Assembly: GCF_000021745.1 (NCBI RefSeq)
Contig: NC_011666.1
Coordinates: forward strand, 2,631,001 to 2,695,000
DNA length: 64,000 nt
Direction: 5' to 3'
Source of the DNA: Methylocella silvestris BL2
Lineage (GTDB): Bacteria; Pseudomonadota; Alphaproteobacteria; Rhizobiales; Beijerinckiaceae
The notes beneath the pieces are model-generated. The model was not told the DNA's origin. It searched no databases and worked only from the letters and a program-made list of their open reading frames with translations. How positions within the stretch are numbered: the stretch's first letter is position 1; every line of letters starts with the position of its first letter. The position numbers were made by a program, and so were the translations under genes. This document shows positions 17,336 to 26,011 of the stretch, one piece after another.

Positions 17336-18082
17336 ATGAAGGTCGGGCTGTTCGTCACCTGTCTCGCCGATCTGTTTCGGCCGCGCACCGCCTTCGCCGC
17401 GCTGATCCTGCTGCGGCGGGCCGGCTGCGACGTCGAGACGCCGCGCGCGCAGACCTGCTGCGGACAGCCCGCCTTCAATTCCGGCGACAGCGCCGACGCG
17501 CGCAAGCTCGCCAAGAACGTGATCGAGGCCTTTGAAGGCTTCGACTATGTGGTGGCGCCCTCCGGCTCCTGCGTCGGAATGCTGAAGCACTATCCCGAAT
17601 TATTTGCCGATGATCCGGCTTGGCGCGAGCGCGCCAAAAATTTCGCGGGGCGCGCTAACGAGCTGCTCAGCTTTCTCGTCGACGTCTGCCATTATCGGCC
17701 GCTGGGCGTGGAGCTCAAAGCGCTGGCCACCTATCACGACAGCTGCTCGGGGCTCCGCGAACTGAAAGTCGAGCCGCAGCCGCGCGCCCTTCTCGCCAAT
17801 GTCAAGGGATTGAGCCTCGTCCCGCTCCCCGACGTGCAATCCTGCTGCGGCTTTGGCGGCACGTTCTGCGTCAAATATCCGGCCATCTCGAACGCCATCG
17901 TCGATGAAAAAGCGCGCAACATCGAATCGACCAACGCCGATCTGCTGCTTGGCGGCGATCTCGGCTGCCTCATGAACATGGCCGGGAAGCTGCACCGCCG
18001 CGGCTCGCGCGTGCGCGCGTTCCACCTCGCCGAAATCATCGCCGGAATGGGCGATGGACCGGCGATCGGCGAGGAGCCGTAA
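17336..18082 (+). CDS. lutA: L-lactate oxidation complex, LutA subunit
   Basis: 248 residues, Fe-S protein of the LutABC complex that oxidises L-lactate to pyruvate. It has the two CCG (heterodisulfide-reductase-type) domains: the first with TCCGQPAFNSGD (C41, C42) and the second with QSCCGFGGTFCVKYP (C170, C171). Each family domain also uses upstream Cys such as C10 (FVTCLADLF) and C138-region DSCSGLRELK. Start ATG 17336 is almost joined to the lldP stop; its stop overlaps the lutB start (TAATG). All features intact. Confidence 0.94.
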   Translation: MKVGLFVTCLADLFRPRTAFAALILLRRAGCDVETPRAQTCCGQPAFNSGDSADARKLAKNVIEAFEGFDYVVAPSGSCVGMLKHYPELFADDPAWRERAKNFAGRANELLSFLVDVCHYRPLGVELKALATYHDSCSGLRELKVEPQPRALLANVKGLSLVPLPDVQSCCGFGGTFCVKYPAISNAIVDEKARNIESTNADLLLGGDLGCLMNMAGKLHRRGSRVRAFHLAEIIAGMGDGPAIGEEP

Positions 18083-19527
18083 TGTCCGCCGCCATCGACG
18101 ACGCGCCTGCGACGGACGCCGCGTCGGGCTCGTTCAAGCAGCGGGTCGCCGCGGCTCTCGCCAACCCCGACCTCAAGATCGCCATCGACCGCACGACGCG
18201 GACCGCGCGGCAGAAACGCGAGGCCGCGGTCGCCGACTGGCCGGGTTTTGCGCGGGCGCGCGATCTCGGCCGGCGCATCAAGGATCATGTGATCGAAAAC
18301 CTCGATCACTATCTCGTCGAATTCGAGCGCAACGCTGCCGCCTCGGGAGCGAAGGTGCATTATGCCGCGACCGCGAGCGAGGCCTGCGACATCGTCATCG
18401 ATATCTGCCGCAAGGCCAAGGGCCACACCGTCACCCGCTCCAAATCCATGCTGGGCGAGGAAATCGGCCTGCCGCACGCTCTCGACGACGCCGGGCTCAA
18501 CCGCGTCGAGACAGATCTTGCCGAACATATCGTGCAGCTCGCGCATGACCGGCCCTCGCACATCATCTGGCCGGCGCTGCATCACAAGCGCGAGGACATC
18601 GCGGCGCTTTTCCGCGAACATCACCATGCGCCGCCAAACAGCGACGACGTCGGCGCGATGGTCGCCAGCGCCCGGCGCGAATTGCGTCCAAGCTTCCTTG
18701 GCGCCGACATCGGCATCAGCGGCGCGAATTTTCTGATCGCCGAGTCCGGCGCCGTCTGCACCGTCACCAATGAAGGCAACGCCGAGCTGACGACGACGAT
18801 CCCGCGCGTGCATATCGTCACGGCCGGGATCGAGAAGCTCGTGCCTGGCCTCTCGCACGCCTTCGCGCTGCTGCGGTTGCTGGTGCGCTCGGCGACGGGC
18901 TCCGACATCACGCAATACACGACCTTTCACTGCGGACCGAAGCAGCCGGGCGACCGCGACGGTCCGGACGAATTCCATATCGTGCTCGTCGACAATGGCC
19001 GCACGCGGATGATCCGCGAGGGCATCAAGGAGATGCTGCGCTGCCTGCGCTGCGGCGCCTGCATGAATCATTGCGTGGTCTTCAACGAGATCGGCGGCCA
19101 CGCCTATGGCGGCGTCTATCCGGGCCCCATGGGCGCCGCAATGACGCCGGTCTTCGATGGGCTCAAGGCCTCGCGCGATCTGCCCAGCGCCTGCACGCTC
19201 AACGGTCGCTGCCAGGAGGTCTGCCCGGTCGACATCCCGCTGCCGGCCATGCTGCGCGGCTGGCGCGAGAAAAGCTGGGCAGACGGCCTCGAGCCGCAGA
19301 CGCAGCGCAGCTTTCTCGGGCTTTGGGCCTTCGCCGCCGAACGTCCGGCGCTGTATCGGTTCGGGACCGGCCTCGCCGTCAAGGCGCTGCGGCTGTTCGG
19401 GCGCGGCGGCTGGATTTCCAGCCTGCCGCTGGCCTCGGGCTGGACGCGCTACCGCGACTTTCCAAAACCCGCCGCCCGAACCTTCTGGCAGGAGTTCGAC
19501 GCGCAAGAGCGAAAGCGAGAGAATTGA
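18082..19527 (+). CDS. lutB: L-lactate oxidation iron-sulfur protein LutB
   Basis: 481-residue LutB/LldF. The N-terminal part is a LUD domain (contains GEEIGLPHALDDAG and the stretch GISGANFLIAESGAVCTVTN). The ferredoxin-like part has two [4Fe-4S] motifs: C321, C324, C327, C331 (CLRCGACMNHC) and C371, C377, C381 (CTLNGRCQEVCP). The C-terminus is the LutB-specific helical tail. Overlaps lutA by one base and lutC by four, showing translational coupling. Acts in the cytoplasm with LutA and LutC. Confidence 0.95.
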   Translation: MSAAIDDAPATDAASGSFKQRVAAALANPDLKIAIDRTTRTARQKREAAVADWPGFARARDLGRRIKDHVIENLDHYLVEFERNAAASGAKVHYAATASEACDIVIDICRKAKGHTVTRSKSMLGEEIGLPHALDDAGLNRVETDLAEHIVQLAHDRPSHIIWPALHHKREDIAALFREHHHAPPNSDDVGAMVASARRELRPSFLGADIGISGANFLIAESGAVCTVTNEGNAELTTTIPRVHIVTAGIEKLVPGLSHAFALLRLLVRSATGSDITQYTTFHCGPKQPGDRDGPDEFHIVLVDNGRTRMIREGIKEMLRCLRCGACMNHCVVFNEIGGHAYGGVYPGPMGAAMTPVFDGLKASRDLPSACTLNGRCQEVCPVDIPLPAMLRGWREKSWADGLEPQTQRSFLGLWAFAAERPALYRFGTGLAVKALRLFGRGGWISSLPLASGWTRYRDFPKPAARTFWQEFDAQERKREN

Positions 19528-20186
19528 GCGTCCGCGACGATATTTTGACAGCGATCCGGCAGAGTCTCGGCGCGCCGGCGAAAAACCCCGGCGCGGTTTC
19601 AGCCGAGGCGGAGGCGCTTGCCGCGGAATCGGCGCTGAGCCGGCCGGAGCTGCCGCTGGCCGATCTCGTCGAGGCCTTCGCCGCCCGCCTGACCTCGGTC
19701 AAAGTCGTCGGAGCGAGCATTGACCGGATCGCCCGGATTGAAGACGCGCCCGCGGCCGTCGCCCGCTATTGCAAGACGCATGGGCTTGGCCTCGCCATCG
19801 CCTTGCAGCCAGACCCCGAGCTTGCGGCGCTCGACTGGAGCGGATTTGAGCTTCATTCCCAGATCGGCGGCGATGAAGCGATCGCGGTCGCCAAAGCGCG
19901 CTGGGCGATCGCCGAAACTGGAACCTTCGTGTTTCATTCGGGGCCGGCCTCCCCCGTGCTGCTGTCTTATCTGCCGATGCATCATCTGTGCATTATCGAA
20001 GCCGACCGCATCCTCGCTCATCTTGAGGATTACGCGATCGCTGAAGCGGGGGCCAAGCCGCCGCGCAACATCAATTTCATCACCGGCGCGAGCGGCACCT
20101 CCGACATCGAGGGACGGCTCGTTCGGGGCGCACATGGCCCGGCCTTCCTGCACGGCCTCATTGTCGATCCGCGGCCTTCCGATTGA
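19524..20186 (+). CDS. lutC: Lactate utilisation protein LutC (LUD domain)
   Basis: 220 residues, LutC/YkgG family, third LutABC subunit. Typical segments: AKARWAIAETGTFVFHSG, LSYLPMHHLCIIEADRI, and the nucleotide-like site RNINFITGASGTSDIEGRLV followed by GAHGPAFLHGLIVD. No ATG or GTG fits the N-terminus. The frame opens best with TTG at 19524, which overlaps the lutB stop as TTGA and gives the family start SVRDDILTAIRQSLG, with AG-rich sequence upstream. The next gene, a TetR regulator, runs toward it with three bases between the stops. Confidence 0.92.
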   Translation: MSVRDDILTAIRQSLGAPAKNPGAVSAEAEALAAESALSRPELPLADLVEAFAARLTSVKVVGASIDRIARIEDAPAAVARYCKTHGLGLAIALQPDPELAALDWSGFELHSQIGGDEAIAVAKARWAIAETGTFVFHSGPASPVLLSYLPMHHLCIIEADRILAHLEDYAIAEAGAKPPRNINFITGASGTSDIEGRLVRGAHGPAFLHGLIVDPRPSD

Positions 20187-20189
20187 GGA

Positions 20190-20852
20190 TCATTGCGATT
20201 TGGCGCCGTAGCGCGCCATGAACAGGCTCACCGCGCCTTGGGCGTGAGCCAGAATGTCATTCTTGTCGAACGAGCGGCCGCCCGTCAGCACCGAGAGCTG
20301 ATAGTAGGAAATGACGGAGCCAAGAAACAGGCGCGCCGCGAGCGTCGGATCGGCGCAGTGGAGTTCGCCCGCCTCCGCGGCGCTTTTCAGAAAGGCGGCG
20401 AGCCGCAGCAGCAGCCGGCCCGGACCCTGATCGAAAAAGATGCGGCCGAGTTCGGGCTCGCGCGGCGCCTCGGCGACGACGACGCGATAAAGGCACACCG
20501 AATCCGGGCGCGTCAGGAACTCAAGGAAATTGAGAGAAAAACGTAGAAGCGCCTGCTCTGGGGGCCCGCGCAAATTATCCTCTCCGCCGGAGATCAGCGC
20601 GGAGCGCCGCCGCACGACTTCGGCGAAGAGTTCCGCCTTGCAGCCAAAATGGCGGTAAAGCGTCTCCTTTGAGGCCCCGGCCCGCGCGGCGACGATCTGC
20701 ATCGTCGTATCGGCATAGCCGCCATCGAGGAAAACCGCCTCTGCGACGGCCGCGATCTCGTCGCGCCTCCTCTCCCCGCGCGGCACGATTTTCGCGCGAG
20801 CGGGCGCGCATGGGGCGTCTGTGGATCGGCGTCTGACGGACTTTTGCTGCAT
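20190..20852 (-). CDS. TetR-family repressor, likely of the divergent efflux operon
   Basis: 220 residues. N-terminal TetR DNA-binding domain at about 30-75 with the helix-turn-helix TTMQIVAARAGASKETLYRHF. The C-terminal ligand domain is of the AcrR_C-like type (LLRLAAFLKSAAEAGELH). It is divergent from an EmrA-like gene, and an 18-base near-perfect palindrome lies between the two start codons. The likely role is self-repression and repression of the EmrAB-NodT-type pump (inference from arrangement). Start ATG 20850-20852. Convergent with lutC; control of lactate genes is less likely because the palindrome is on the other side. Confidence 0.88.
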   Translation of the reverse strand: MQQKSVRRRSTDAPCAPARAKIVPRGERRRDEIAAVAEAVFLDGGYADTTMQIVAARAGASKETLYRHFGCKAELFAEVVRRRSALISGGEDNLRGPPEQALLRFSLNFLEFLTRPDSVCLYRVVVAEAPREPELGRIFFDQGPGRLLLRLAAFLKSAAEAGELHCADPTLAARLFLGSVISYYQLSVLTGGRSFDKNDILAHAQGAVSLFMARYGAKSQ

Positions 20853-20892
20853 GGAGCCGGCGCGAATTGACTCAAGGTTGGTTTGGCATTAA

Positions 20893-20910
20893 CCGTACCA
20901 AATGGTTCGG
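20893..20910. promoter_or_regulatory. Probable TetR operator
   Basis: CCGTACCAAATGGTTCGG: 14 of 18 positions obey two-fold symmetry (CCGnACCAnnTGGTnCGG). It lies 41 bases upstream of the repressor start and 69 before the EmrA-like start, as expected for an operator controlling both directions. Confidence 0.7.
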
Positions 20911-20978
20911 CTACTTTATGCGCTTTTCGCGGCCTTTGCGCAAGCCGCCGTTCCAGTTCCTGCATCACCACGGCGGCA

Positions 20979-22172
20979 ATGACCATGGATCAACGCGCTG
21001 ACCACGACGACCTTGGCGAAACGGCGGAAAAGCCGCAGGAGCCCGCGGGGCCGCACGAGGACGAAGCCCGACCACAGGAGGCGGCGGAGGCCGCCGTAGA
21101 GGCCGAAGAGGCTTCGCAAGAGCCCGTCGCGCCGCCGAAAAAGAAGCGCTCCCTGCTGCGCATCGGCCTTTTGATCTTTGCCGCGCTGATCGCCGGCGGC
21201 GGCTATCTTTACCTCTCGACGCGCGACATTCAGTCGACCGACGACGCCTTCACGGACGGCCGCGCGGTGACGATCGCGCCGCAGGTCTCCGGTCTCGTCG
21301 TCTCGCTCGACGTCACCGACAATCAATTCGTGCGCAAGGGCGATGCGATGATCCATATCGATCCGCGCCGCTATTTGCAGGATCGCGATTCGGCGAAGGG
21401 CGCGCTCGAAATCGCGCGCGCGCAGCTCGAGGGCTTAAAGCTCGGCGTCGAAATCGCGCGGAAAAACTTCCCGGCGCAGCTTGAGCAGGCGAAGGCGCAA
21501 CTCGCATCCGCTCAGGCGGCGGCCGCGAAGGCCGACGCCGACTATCAGCGTCAGAAAAGCCTGCCGAAACAGGCGACCACGCAGCAAGAAGTCGATGCGG
21601 CGACGGCGTCGCTGCGTCAGGCGCAGGCGCAAGTAATGCTGGCGCAGGCGCAGCTTGACGCGGCGACGCCCGTGCCCCAGCGCATCGGCCAGGCCGACGC
21701 CGACGTCGGCCGGCTGACCGGCCAAGTCGAGCAGGCGCAGGCGCAGCTCGATCAGGCCAATCTGAACCTCGAGTGGACGGTGGTGCGGGCGCCGCAGGAC
21801 GGCTGGATCACCAAACGCAATGTCGAGGTTGGCAGCTATGTCACGCCGGGCCAGTCGATCTTTTCGATCGTCTCGCCGGACGTCTGGGTGACCGCGAATT
21901 TCAAGGAAACGCAGCTCGACCGCATCCGGCCGGGGCAGGAGGTCGATATCGAGATCGACGCCTATCCCCAGCTGAAGCTGAAAGGCCACGTCGATAGCAT
22001 CCAGCTTGGAACAGGATCGAAGTTCACCGCCTTCCCGCCCGAAAACGCGACCGGCAATTTCGTCAAGATCGTGCAGCGCGTGCCGGTCAAGATCGTCATC
22101 GACAGCGGGCTCGATCCCGCCCTGCCGCTGCCGCTCGGCGTCTCCGCCGTGCCCACGGTGCGGCTGAAATGA
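20979..22172 (+). CDS. EmrA-like membrane fusion protein (HlyD family)
   Basis: 397 residues. A charged N-terminal cytoplasmic tail (rich in Glu and Pro) precedes one membrane helix (LLRIGLLIFAALIAGGGYLYL, about 56-76). Then come the biotinyl-lipoyl-like half (DIQSTDDAFTDGRAVTIAPQ and VSGLVVSLDVTDNQFVRKGD), a long Ala/Gln-rich coiled-coil hairpin (about 140-265), the second lipoyl half NLEWTVVRAPQDGWITKRNV, and a beta-barrel with PGQEVDIEIDAYP. Links the DHA2 permease to the outer-membrane channel. Start: ATG 20979 (MTMDQ) is chosen over 20883, whose frame would run across the operator. Stop overlaps the permease start by four bases. Confidence 0.9.
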   Translation: MTMDQRADHDDLGETAEKPQEPAGPHEDEARPQEAAEAAVEAEEASQEPVAPPKKKRSLLRIGLLIFAALIAGGGYLYLSTRDIQSTDDAFTDGRAVTIAPQVSGLVVSLDVTDNQFVRKGDAMIHIDPRRYLQDRDSAKGALEIARAQLEGLKLGVEIARKNFPAQLEQAKAQLASAQAAAAKADADYQRQKSLPKQATTQQEVDAATASLRQAQAQVMLAQAQLDAATPVPQRIGQADADVGRLTGQVEQAQAQLDQANLNLEWTVVRAPQDGWITKRNVEVGSYVTPGQSIFSIVSPDVWVTANFKETQLDRIRPGQEVDIEIDAYPQLKLKGHVDSIQLGTGSKFTAFPPENATGNFVKIVQRVPVKIVIDSGLDPALPLPLGVSAVPTVRLK

Positions 22173-23746
22173 CTGCGGTGGACGCGCATGCAGGGTGGCG
22201 GCCTTCGGGCAATCCCTGGGCGATCGCCGTCGTGGTCACGCTCGCGGCTTTCATGGAGATCCTCGACACGACGATCGTCAATGTCGCGCTGCCGCATATC
22301 GCCGGCAGCCTCTCTTCGAGCAATGACGAGGCAACCTGGGCGCTGACCTCCTATCTCGTCGCCAACGCCATTGTCCTGACGATCTCGGGCTGGCTCTCGT
22401 CGGTGATCGGCCGCAAGCGCTATTTCATGATCTGCATCGGCATGTTCACGGTGTGCTCTTTCCTGTGCGGCATCGCCGACAGCCTGCCGCAGCTCGTGTT
22501 CTTCCGCCTGCTGCAGGGATTTTTCGGCGGCGGCCTGCAGCCAAGCCAGCAAGCGATCATCCTCGACACCTTCCCTCCGGAAAAGCGCGGCGCGGCCTTC
22601 GGCGTCACGGCGGTCGCGACCATCGTCGCCCCGGTGCTGGGGCCGACGCTCGGCGGCGTCATCACCGACACCTACAATTGGCGGTGGATCTTCTTTGCGA
22701 ATATTCCGGTTGGAATCATCGCCGTGTTTTTTGTCTCGATTCTGGTCGAGGATCCGCCCTGGCTGCAAAAGCTTGCGAGCAAGCGCATCGACATTGTCGG
22801 CCTCGGCTTCATCATTCTCGGTCTCGGCGCGCTTCAGGTCATGCTGGATCGCGGCGAGGATGACGACTGGTTCGGATCAGGCTTCATCCAGTTCATGGCC
22901 GTCCTCGCCTTCATCGGCATTGTCGGCGGAATCATCTGGCTGAAGACCGCCAAGAACCCCATCGTCAATCTTGACGTCTTCAAGGACCGCAATTTCGCGA
23001 TGGGCTGCGTCTGCATCTCCGCCGTCGGCGGCGTGCTTTACGCCGGCGCGGTGGTGATTCCGCAATTCGCGCAGTCGGTGATCCACTACACGGCGACCTG
23101 GGCCGGGTTTATCCTATCCCCCGGCGGCGTGGCGATCATTGTGCTCATTCCGATCATCGGCATGCTGATGCGTTTCGTGCAGACGCGCTTCATTATCGCC
23201 GCTGGATTTTTCGTCATGGGTTCGGCGTTCTTCTATTCGTCGCGGCTGACGCCGAACATCGACTTCGGAACGCTCGTCATGATGCGCGCCGCGCAGACGA
23301 TGGGCCTCGCTTTTCTGTTCGTGCCGATCTCGACCATCGCCTACATCACGCTGCCGCGCCGCCTCAACGGCGACGCCACGGCCCTGTTCTCGATGTTCCG
23401 CAATGTGTTCGGCTCGATCGGCATCGCGCTCGCGACCGCGATGATCACCGAGCGCGGGCAGGTTCACCAGGCGCAGCTGTCGAAATGGGCGAACCCCTTC
23501 CACGAACCCTTCAATGCGCTGATCGCGACTTACCAGCAATCGTTGATCGCGATGGGCCACGCTGCGGACGCTGCGCATGATATCGCGGTCGGAATGGTCT
23601 ACCAATCGTTCCGCACCCAGGCGCAGATCCTCGCCTATTCCGACGTCTTTCTGTATACGGGCGTCGTCGCCTTCTGCATCGTGCCGTTCTGCTTCTTCCT
23701 GACGGGCAAGAAGGCGTCGCGCGGCGCCGCCGGCGCGGCGCATTGA
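22169..23746 (+). CDS. DHA2-family drug:proton antiporter (EmrB-like)
   Basis: 525-residue, 14-helix MFS permease. Motif C-like and DHA2 marks: ILDTTIVNVALPHIAGSLSS, the loop 2-3 segment SSVIGRKRYFMICIGMF, LQGFFGGGLQPSQQAIILD, and APVLGPTLGGVITDTYNWRW. With the HlyD-type adaptor upstream (ATGA overlap) and the NodT-type channel downstream (100-base gap) it forms a complete tripartite exporter. Substrates of EmrAB-type systems are hydrophobic drugs, uncouplers or fatty acids; the actual one here is unknown. Confidence 0.93.
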   Translation: MTAVDAHAGWRPSGNPWAIAVVVTLAAFMEILDTTIVNVALPHIAGSLSSSNDEATWALTSYLVANAIVLTISGWLSSVIGRKRYFMICIGMFTVCSFLCGIADSLPQLVFFRLLQGFFGGGLQPSQQAIILDTFPPEKRGAAFGVTAVATIVAPVLGPTLGGVITDTYNWRWIFFANIPVGIIAVFFVSILVEDPPWLQKLASKRIDIVGLGFIILGLGALQVMLDRGEDDDWFGSGFIQFMAVLAFIGIVGGIIWLKTAKNPIVNLDVFKDRNFAMGCVCISAVGGVLYAGAVVIPQFAQSVIHYTATWAGFILSPGGVAIIVLIPIIGMLMRFVQTRFIIAAGFFVMGSAFFYSSRLTPNIDFGTLVMMRAAQTMGLAFLFVPISTIAYITLPRRLNGDATALFSMFRNVFGSIGIALATAMITERGQVHQAQLSKWANPFHEPFNALIATYQQSLIAMGHAADAAHDIAVGMVYQSFRTQAQILAYSDVFLYTGVVAFCIVPFCFFLTGKKASRGAAGAAH

Positions 23747-23846
23747 CGATGACGTCCGTCATGCCGCCTCATCACAGCGACTATAATTTGCGCCATCTTT
23801 ACGCCCTAGACTGGCGCAATTCCTCCTGCCTTTGCAACGCGCCGGA

Positions 23847-25355
23847 ATGGTCATGACGACGAGAAAAGCCACAGGCCTTGCTGCGGCTATGCTGGCGTGC
23901 CTCACGATAGGCGGCTGTTATTCGGTCGGACCGGATTTCACGGCGCCTGATCCGCTGCTGCCGCGTACGTCTTTCCTTGGCAAACCGGAGCCGCGCGCGG
24001 AGCCGGAGCCGCCACGTTTGAGCGAACAGGGCTCGGGCGCCGACTGGTGGCGGACCTTTCACGACAAGACGCTGACGTCCCTCGCCGAGCGGGTCGCCGG
24101 CGCCAATCTCGACATCGCCTCCGCGACCGTGCGGCTCGGCGAAAGCCGGGCGCAGCGCGGAGTCGTCGCCTCCGCCGCCTTCCCCTCGATCAACGGCCAG
24201 GCGTCCTACCAGCGCGAACTCTACAGCAAGAACGGCATATTGAGTCTCGCCGGTCCCAACATCAACGCGCCGCCGATCAGCGTCTGGCAAACCGGCTTCG
24301 ACGCGTCATGGGAGCTCGACATCTGGGGCCGCGTGAGACGGCAGGTCGAATCCGCGGACGCTTCGCTGGAGGCCTCGGAATATCAGCGCCGCGATATTCT
24401 CGTGTCGACGCTGGCCGAGCTCGCGCGCGATTATGTAACGCTGCGGGGCGCGCAGGCGCAGATCGCGATCTTGACCGAGAATCTCAAAAGCGCGAGCGAC
24501 ATTCTCGAGCTGACGCGCACGAGAACCGCCAAAGGGCTGACAAGCGACCTCGACGTGCAGAATGCGGCGGCGCTGGTCGAAAGCATCAAGGCGCAGCTGC
24601 CGGCGCTGCAAAACGACGTCGACGTCAACGCCAATGCGATCAGCTTCATCCTGGACGAGCAGCCAGGCTCGCTCAAGGGTGAGTTGATGCAGGCGAAAAG
24701 CCGCATTCCGGCGCCGCCGCGCCCGCCCCTTGGCGTTCCGTCCGAACTCGCGCGCCGGCGGCCGGACATCCGCGCCGCGGAGGCGCAGCTGCATGCGACG
24801 ACCGCCGATATCGGCGTCGCCGTGGCCGATTTCTATCCGAGCGTGAAGCTAAACGGCAATCTCGTGCTGAACGCGCTCGACGCCAAAAATTTGTGGAAAG
24901 GAAGCTCGCTGCAATATCAGTTCGGGCCGAGCGTCTCGCTGCCGATTTTTGAAGCGGGGCGATTGAAATCGACCCTCGACCTCCGGTCGCAACAGCAGCA
25001 GGAAGCGGCGATCGCCTACCACAAGACCGTGCTTTCCGCCTGGCACGAGATTGTCAATGCGCTGAACGCCTACAGCTCCGAGCAGCGCCGCCGCGACAGC
25101 CTCAAGGCGCAGGTCGATCACGCCAGTCAGGCTCTCGCGATCTCGCGCACGCGCTACAACAATGGCGTCGCCGATTTTCTGACCGTGCTCGATGCGCAGC
25201 GCACGGTGCTCCAGGCGATGCAACAGCAGGCGCAGAGCACGACGAATGTGTCGATCAGCCTGATCCAGCTCTACAAGGCGCTCGGCGGCGGCTGGCAGAC
25301 GACATTTCCGACGGAGCCGCCGCCGCCCATGGAGGCCGCCTTCGCGCCGCTGTAG
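23847..25355 (+). CDS. Outer-membrane efflux lipoprotein (NodT/OprM family)
   Basis: 502 residues. N-terminal lipoprotein signal with lipobox LTIGGC (Cys about residue 23) followed by YSVGPDFTAPD, typical of RND/MFS outer-membrane factors. Two OEP repeats follow: the first has ADWWRTFHDKTLTSLAERV and FDASWELDIWGRVRR, the second has PSELARRRPDIRAAEAQLHA and YNNGVADFLTVLDAQRTVLQ. These trimers form the exit duct. Start at 23847 or 23853 is likely; the frame itself begins at 23832. Third gene of the exporter operon; the separate RND pump at 31.6 kb lacks its own channel and could share this one (inference). Confidence 0.92.
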   Translation: MVMTTRKATGLAAAMLACLTIGGCYSVGPDFTAPDPLLPRTSFLGKPEPRAEPEPPRLSEQGSGADWWRTFHDKTLTSLAERVAGANLDIASATVRLGESRAQRGVVASAAFPSINGQASYQRELYSKNGILSLAGPNINAPPISVWQTGFDASWELDIWGRVRRQVESADASLEASEYQRRDILVSTLAELARDYVTLRGAQAQIAILTENLKSASDILELTRTRTAKGLTSDLDVQNAAALVESIKAQLPALQNDVDVNANAISFILDEQPGSLKGELMQAKSRIPAPPRPPLGVPSELARRRPDIRAAEAQLHATTADIGVAVADFYPSVKLNGNLVLNALDAKNLWKGSSLQYQFGPSVSLPIFEAGRLKSTLDLRSQQQQEAAIAYHKTVLSAWHEIVNALNAYSSEQRRRDSLKAQVDHASQALAISRTRYNNGVADFLTVLDAQRTVLQAMQQQAQSTTNVSISLIQLYKALGGGWQTTFPTEPPPPMEAAFAPL

Positions 25356-25465
25356 GGCGTCAAGCCGGCTGCGCAAAATTCCGTCGAGCCGATCGAGCGC
25401 GCGGCGGTAGATCCGTCCCCACGCGCAAGGCCTTTACCGGCCTCGCGCCAGATGGAACGCGGGCC

Positions 25466-25885
25466 TTACGACAGAAGCGTCGCGACGCGCCGGCCTTTTT
25501 TTGCCGCCGGCTCGGCTCCGACGCCCGAGGAAATGCGCGCATCGCGCGTCAGCGTGCGGCGCAGCGCCTCGGACAGCAGCACGCCGAAAGCCGCGGCCTC
25601 CTGATCGGCGTCGATGGGGGCGGCGCGCTCGCCAAGCCGCCGCCAGGCTTCGTCGGCGGCCTCCAGCGCAAAATTGACCAGCGCGCCGGCAAGATAGCTC
25701 TCGGTCGTGACGCCGCGATGCACAGCGACGGCGTGAATCTCGTCGGCAAGGTCCGGGTCGAGGCGGTTGAGGATGGCGCTGGCCTCAATGCCGCCGGATC
25801 GGAGCCCTGCGACCAGATCGCGCAAGGGCAAAGGTTCGGACAGGTCGAAGCGTAATTCGGCGCCTTTGAGGAGAAAATCGAACAT
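25466..25885 (-). CDS. Hypothetical protein, 139 residues
   Basis: Not recognised. Starts MFDFLLKGAELRFDLSEPLP if ATG 25883-25885 is used; a longer frame start at 25918 would add 11 residues. Mixed alpha-helical, acidic, with LDPDLADEIHAVAVHRGVTT and SYLAGALVNFALEAADEAWR, no signal peptide or membrane span; the helical region is reminiscent of short ribbon-helix-helix-like or CopG-like proteins but no motif is decisive. Isolated between the NodT gene and a divergent phosphatase. Codon pattern looks coding (few rare bases, no internal stop over 150 codons), yet the function is open. Confidence 0.55.
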   Translation of the reverse strand: MFDFLLKGAELRFDLSEPLPLRDLVAGLRSGGIEASAILNRLDPDLADEIHAVAVHRGVTTESYLAGALVNFALEAADEAWRRLGERAAPIDADQEAAAFGVLLSEALRRTLTRDARISSGVGAEPAAKKGRRVATLLS

Positions 25886-26011
25886 GAACAACCCCGCTTG
25901 CTTGAGCGTTGGCGGCATGGCTAGCTTTCGCTAGTCTAGCATGAACGGACGAGGCTGACCCCCGGTTCATATCAAATCATCCGTTGGCGCAACGCTTGCC
26001 AGACGAGGCTT

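Noticed and set aside
15575-17590. Minus-strand frame of about 670 codons opposite lldP and lutA
   Set aside because: Composition is Arg/Glu/Asp-rich with no domain, and the plus strand carries two clear enzymes; a third-position GC shadow.
19071-19523. Upstream extension of the lutC frame
   Set aside because: Overlaps lutB coding sequence in another frame; LutC homology begins right after 19524.
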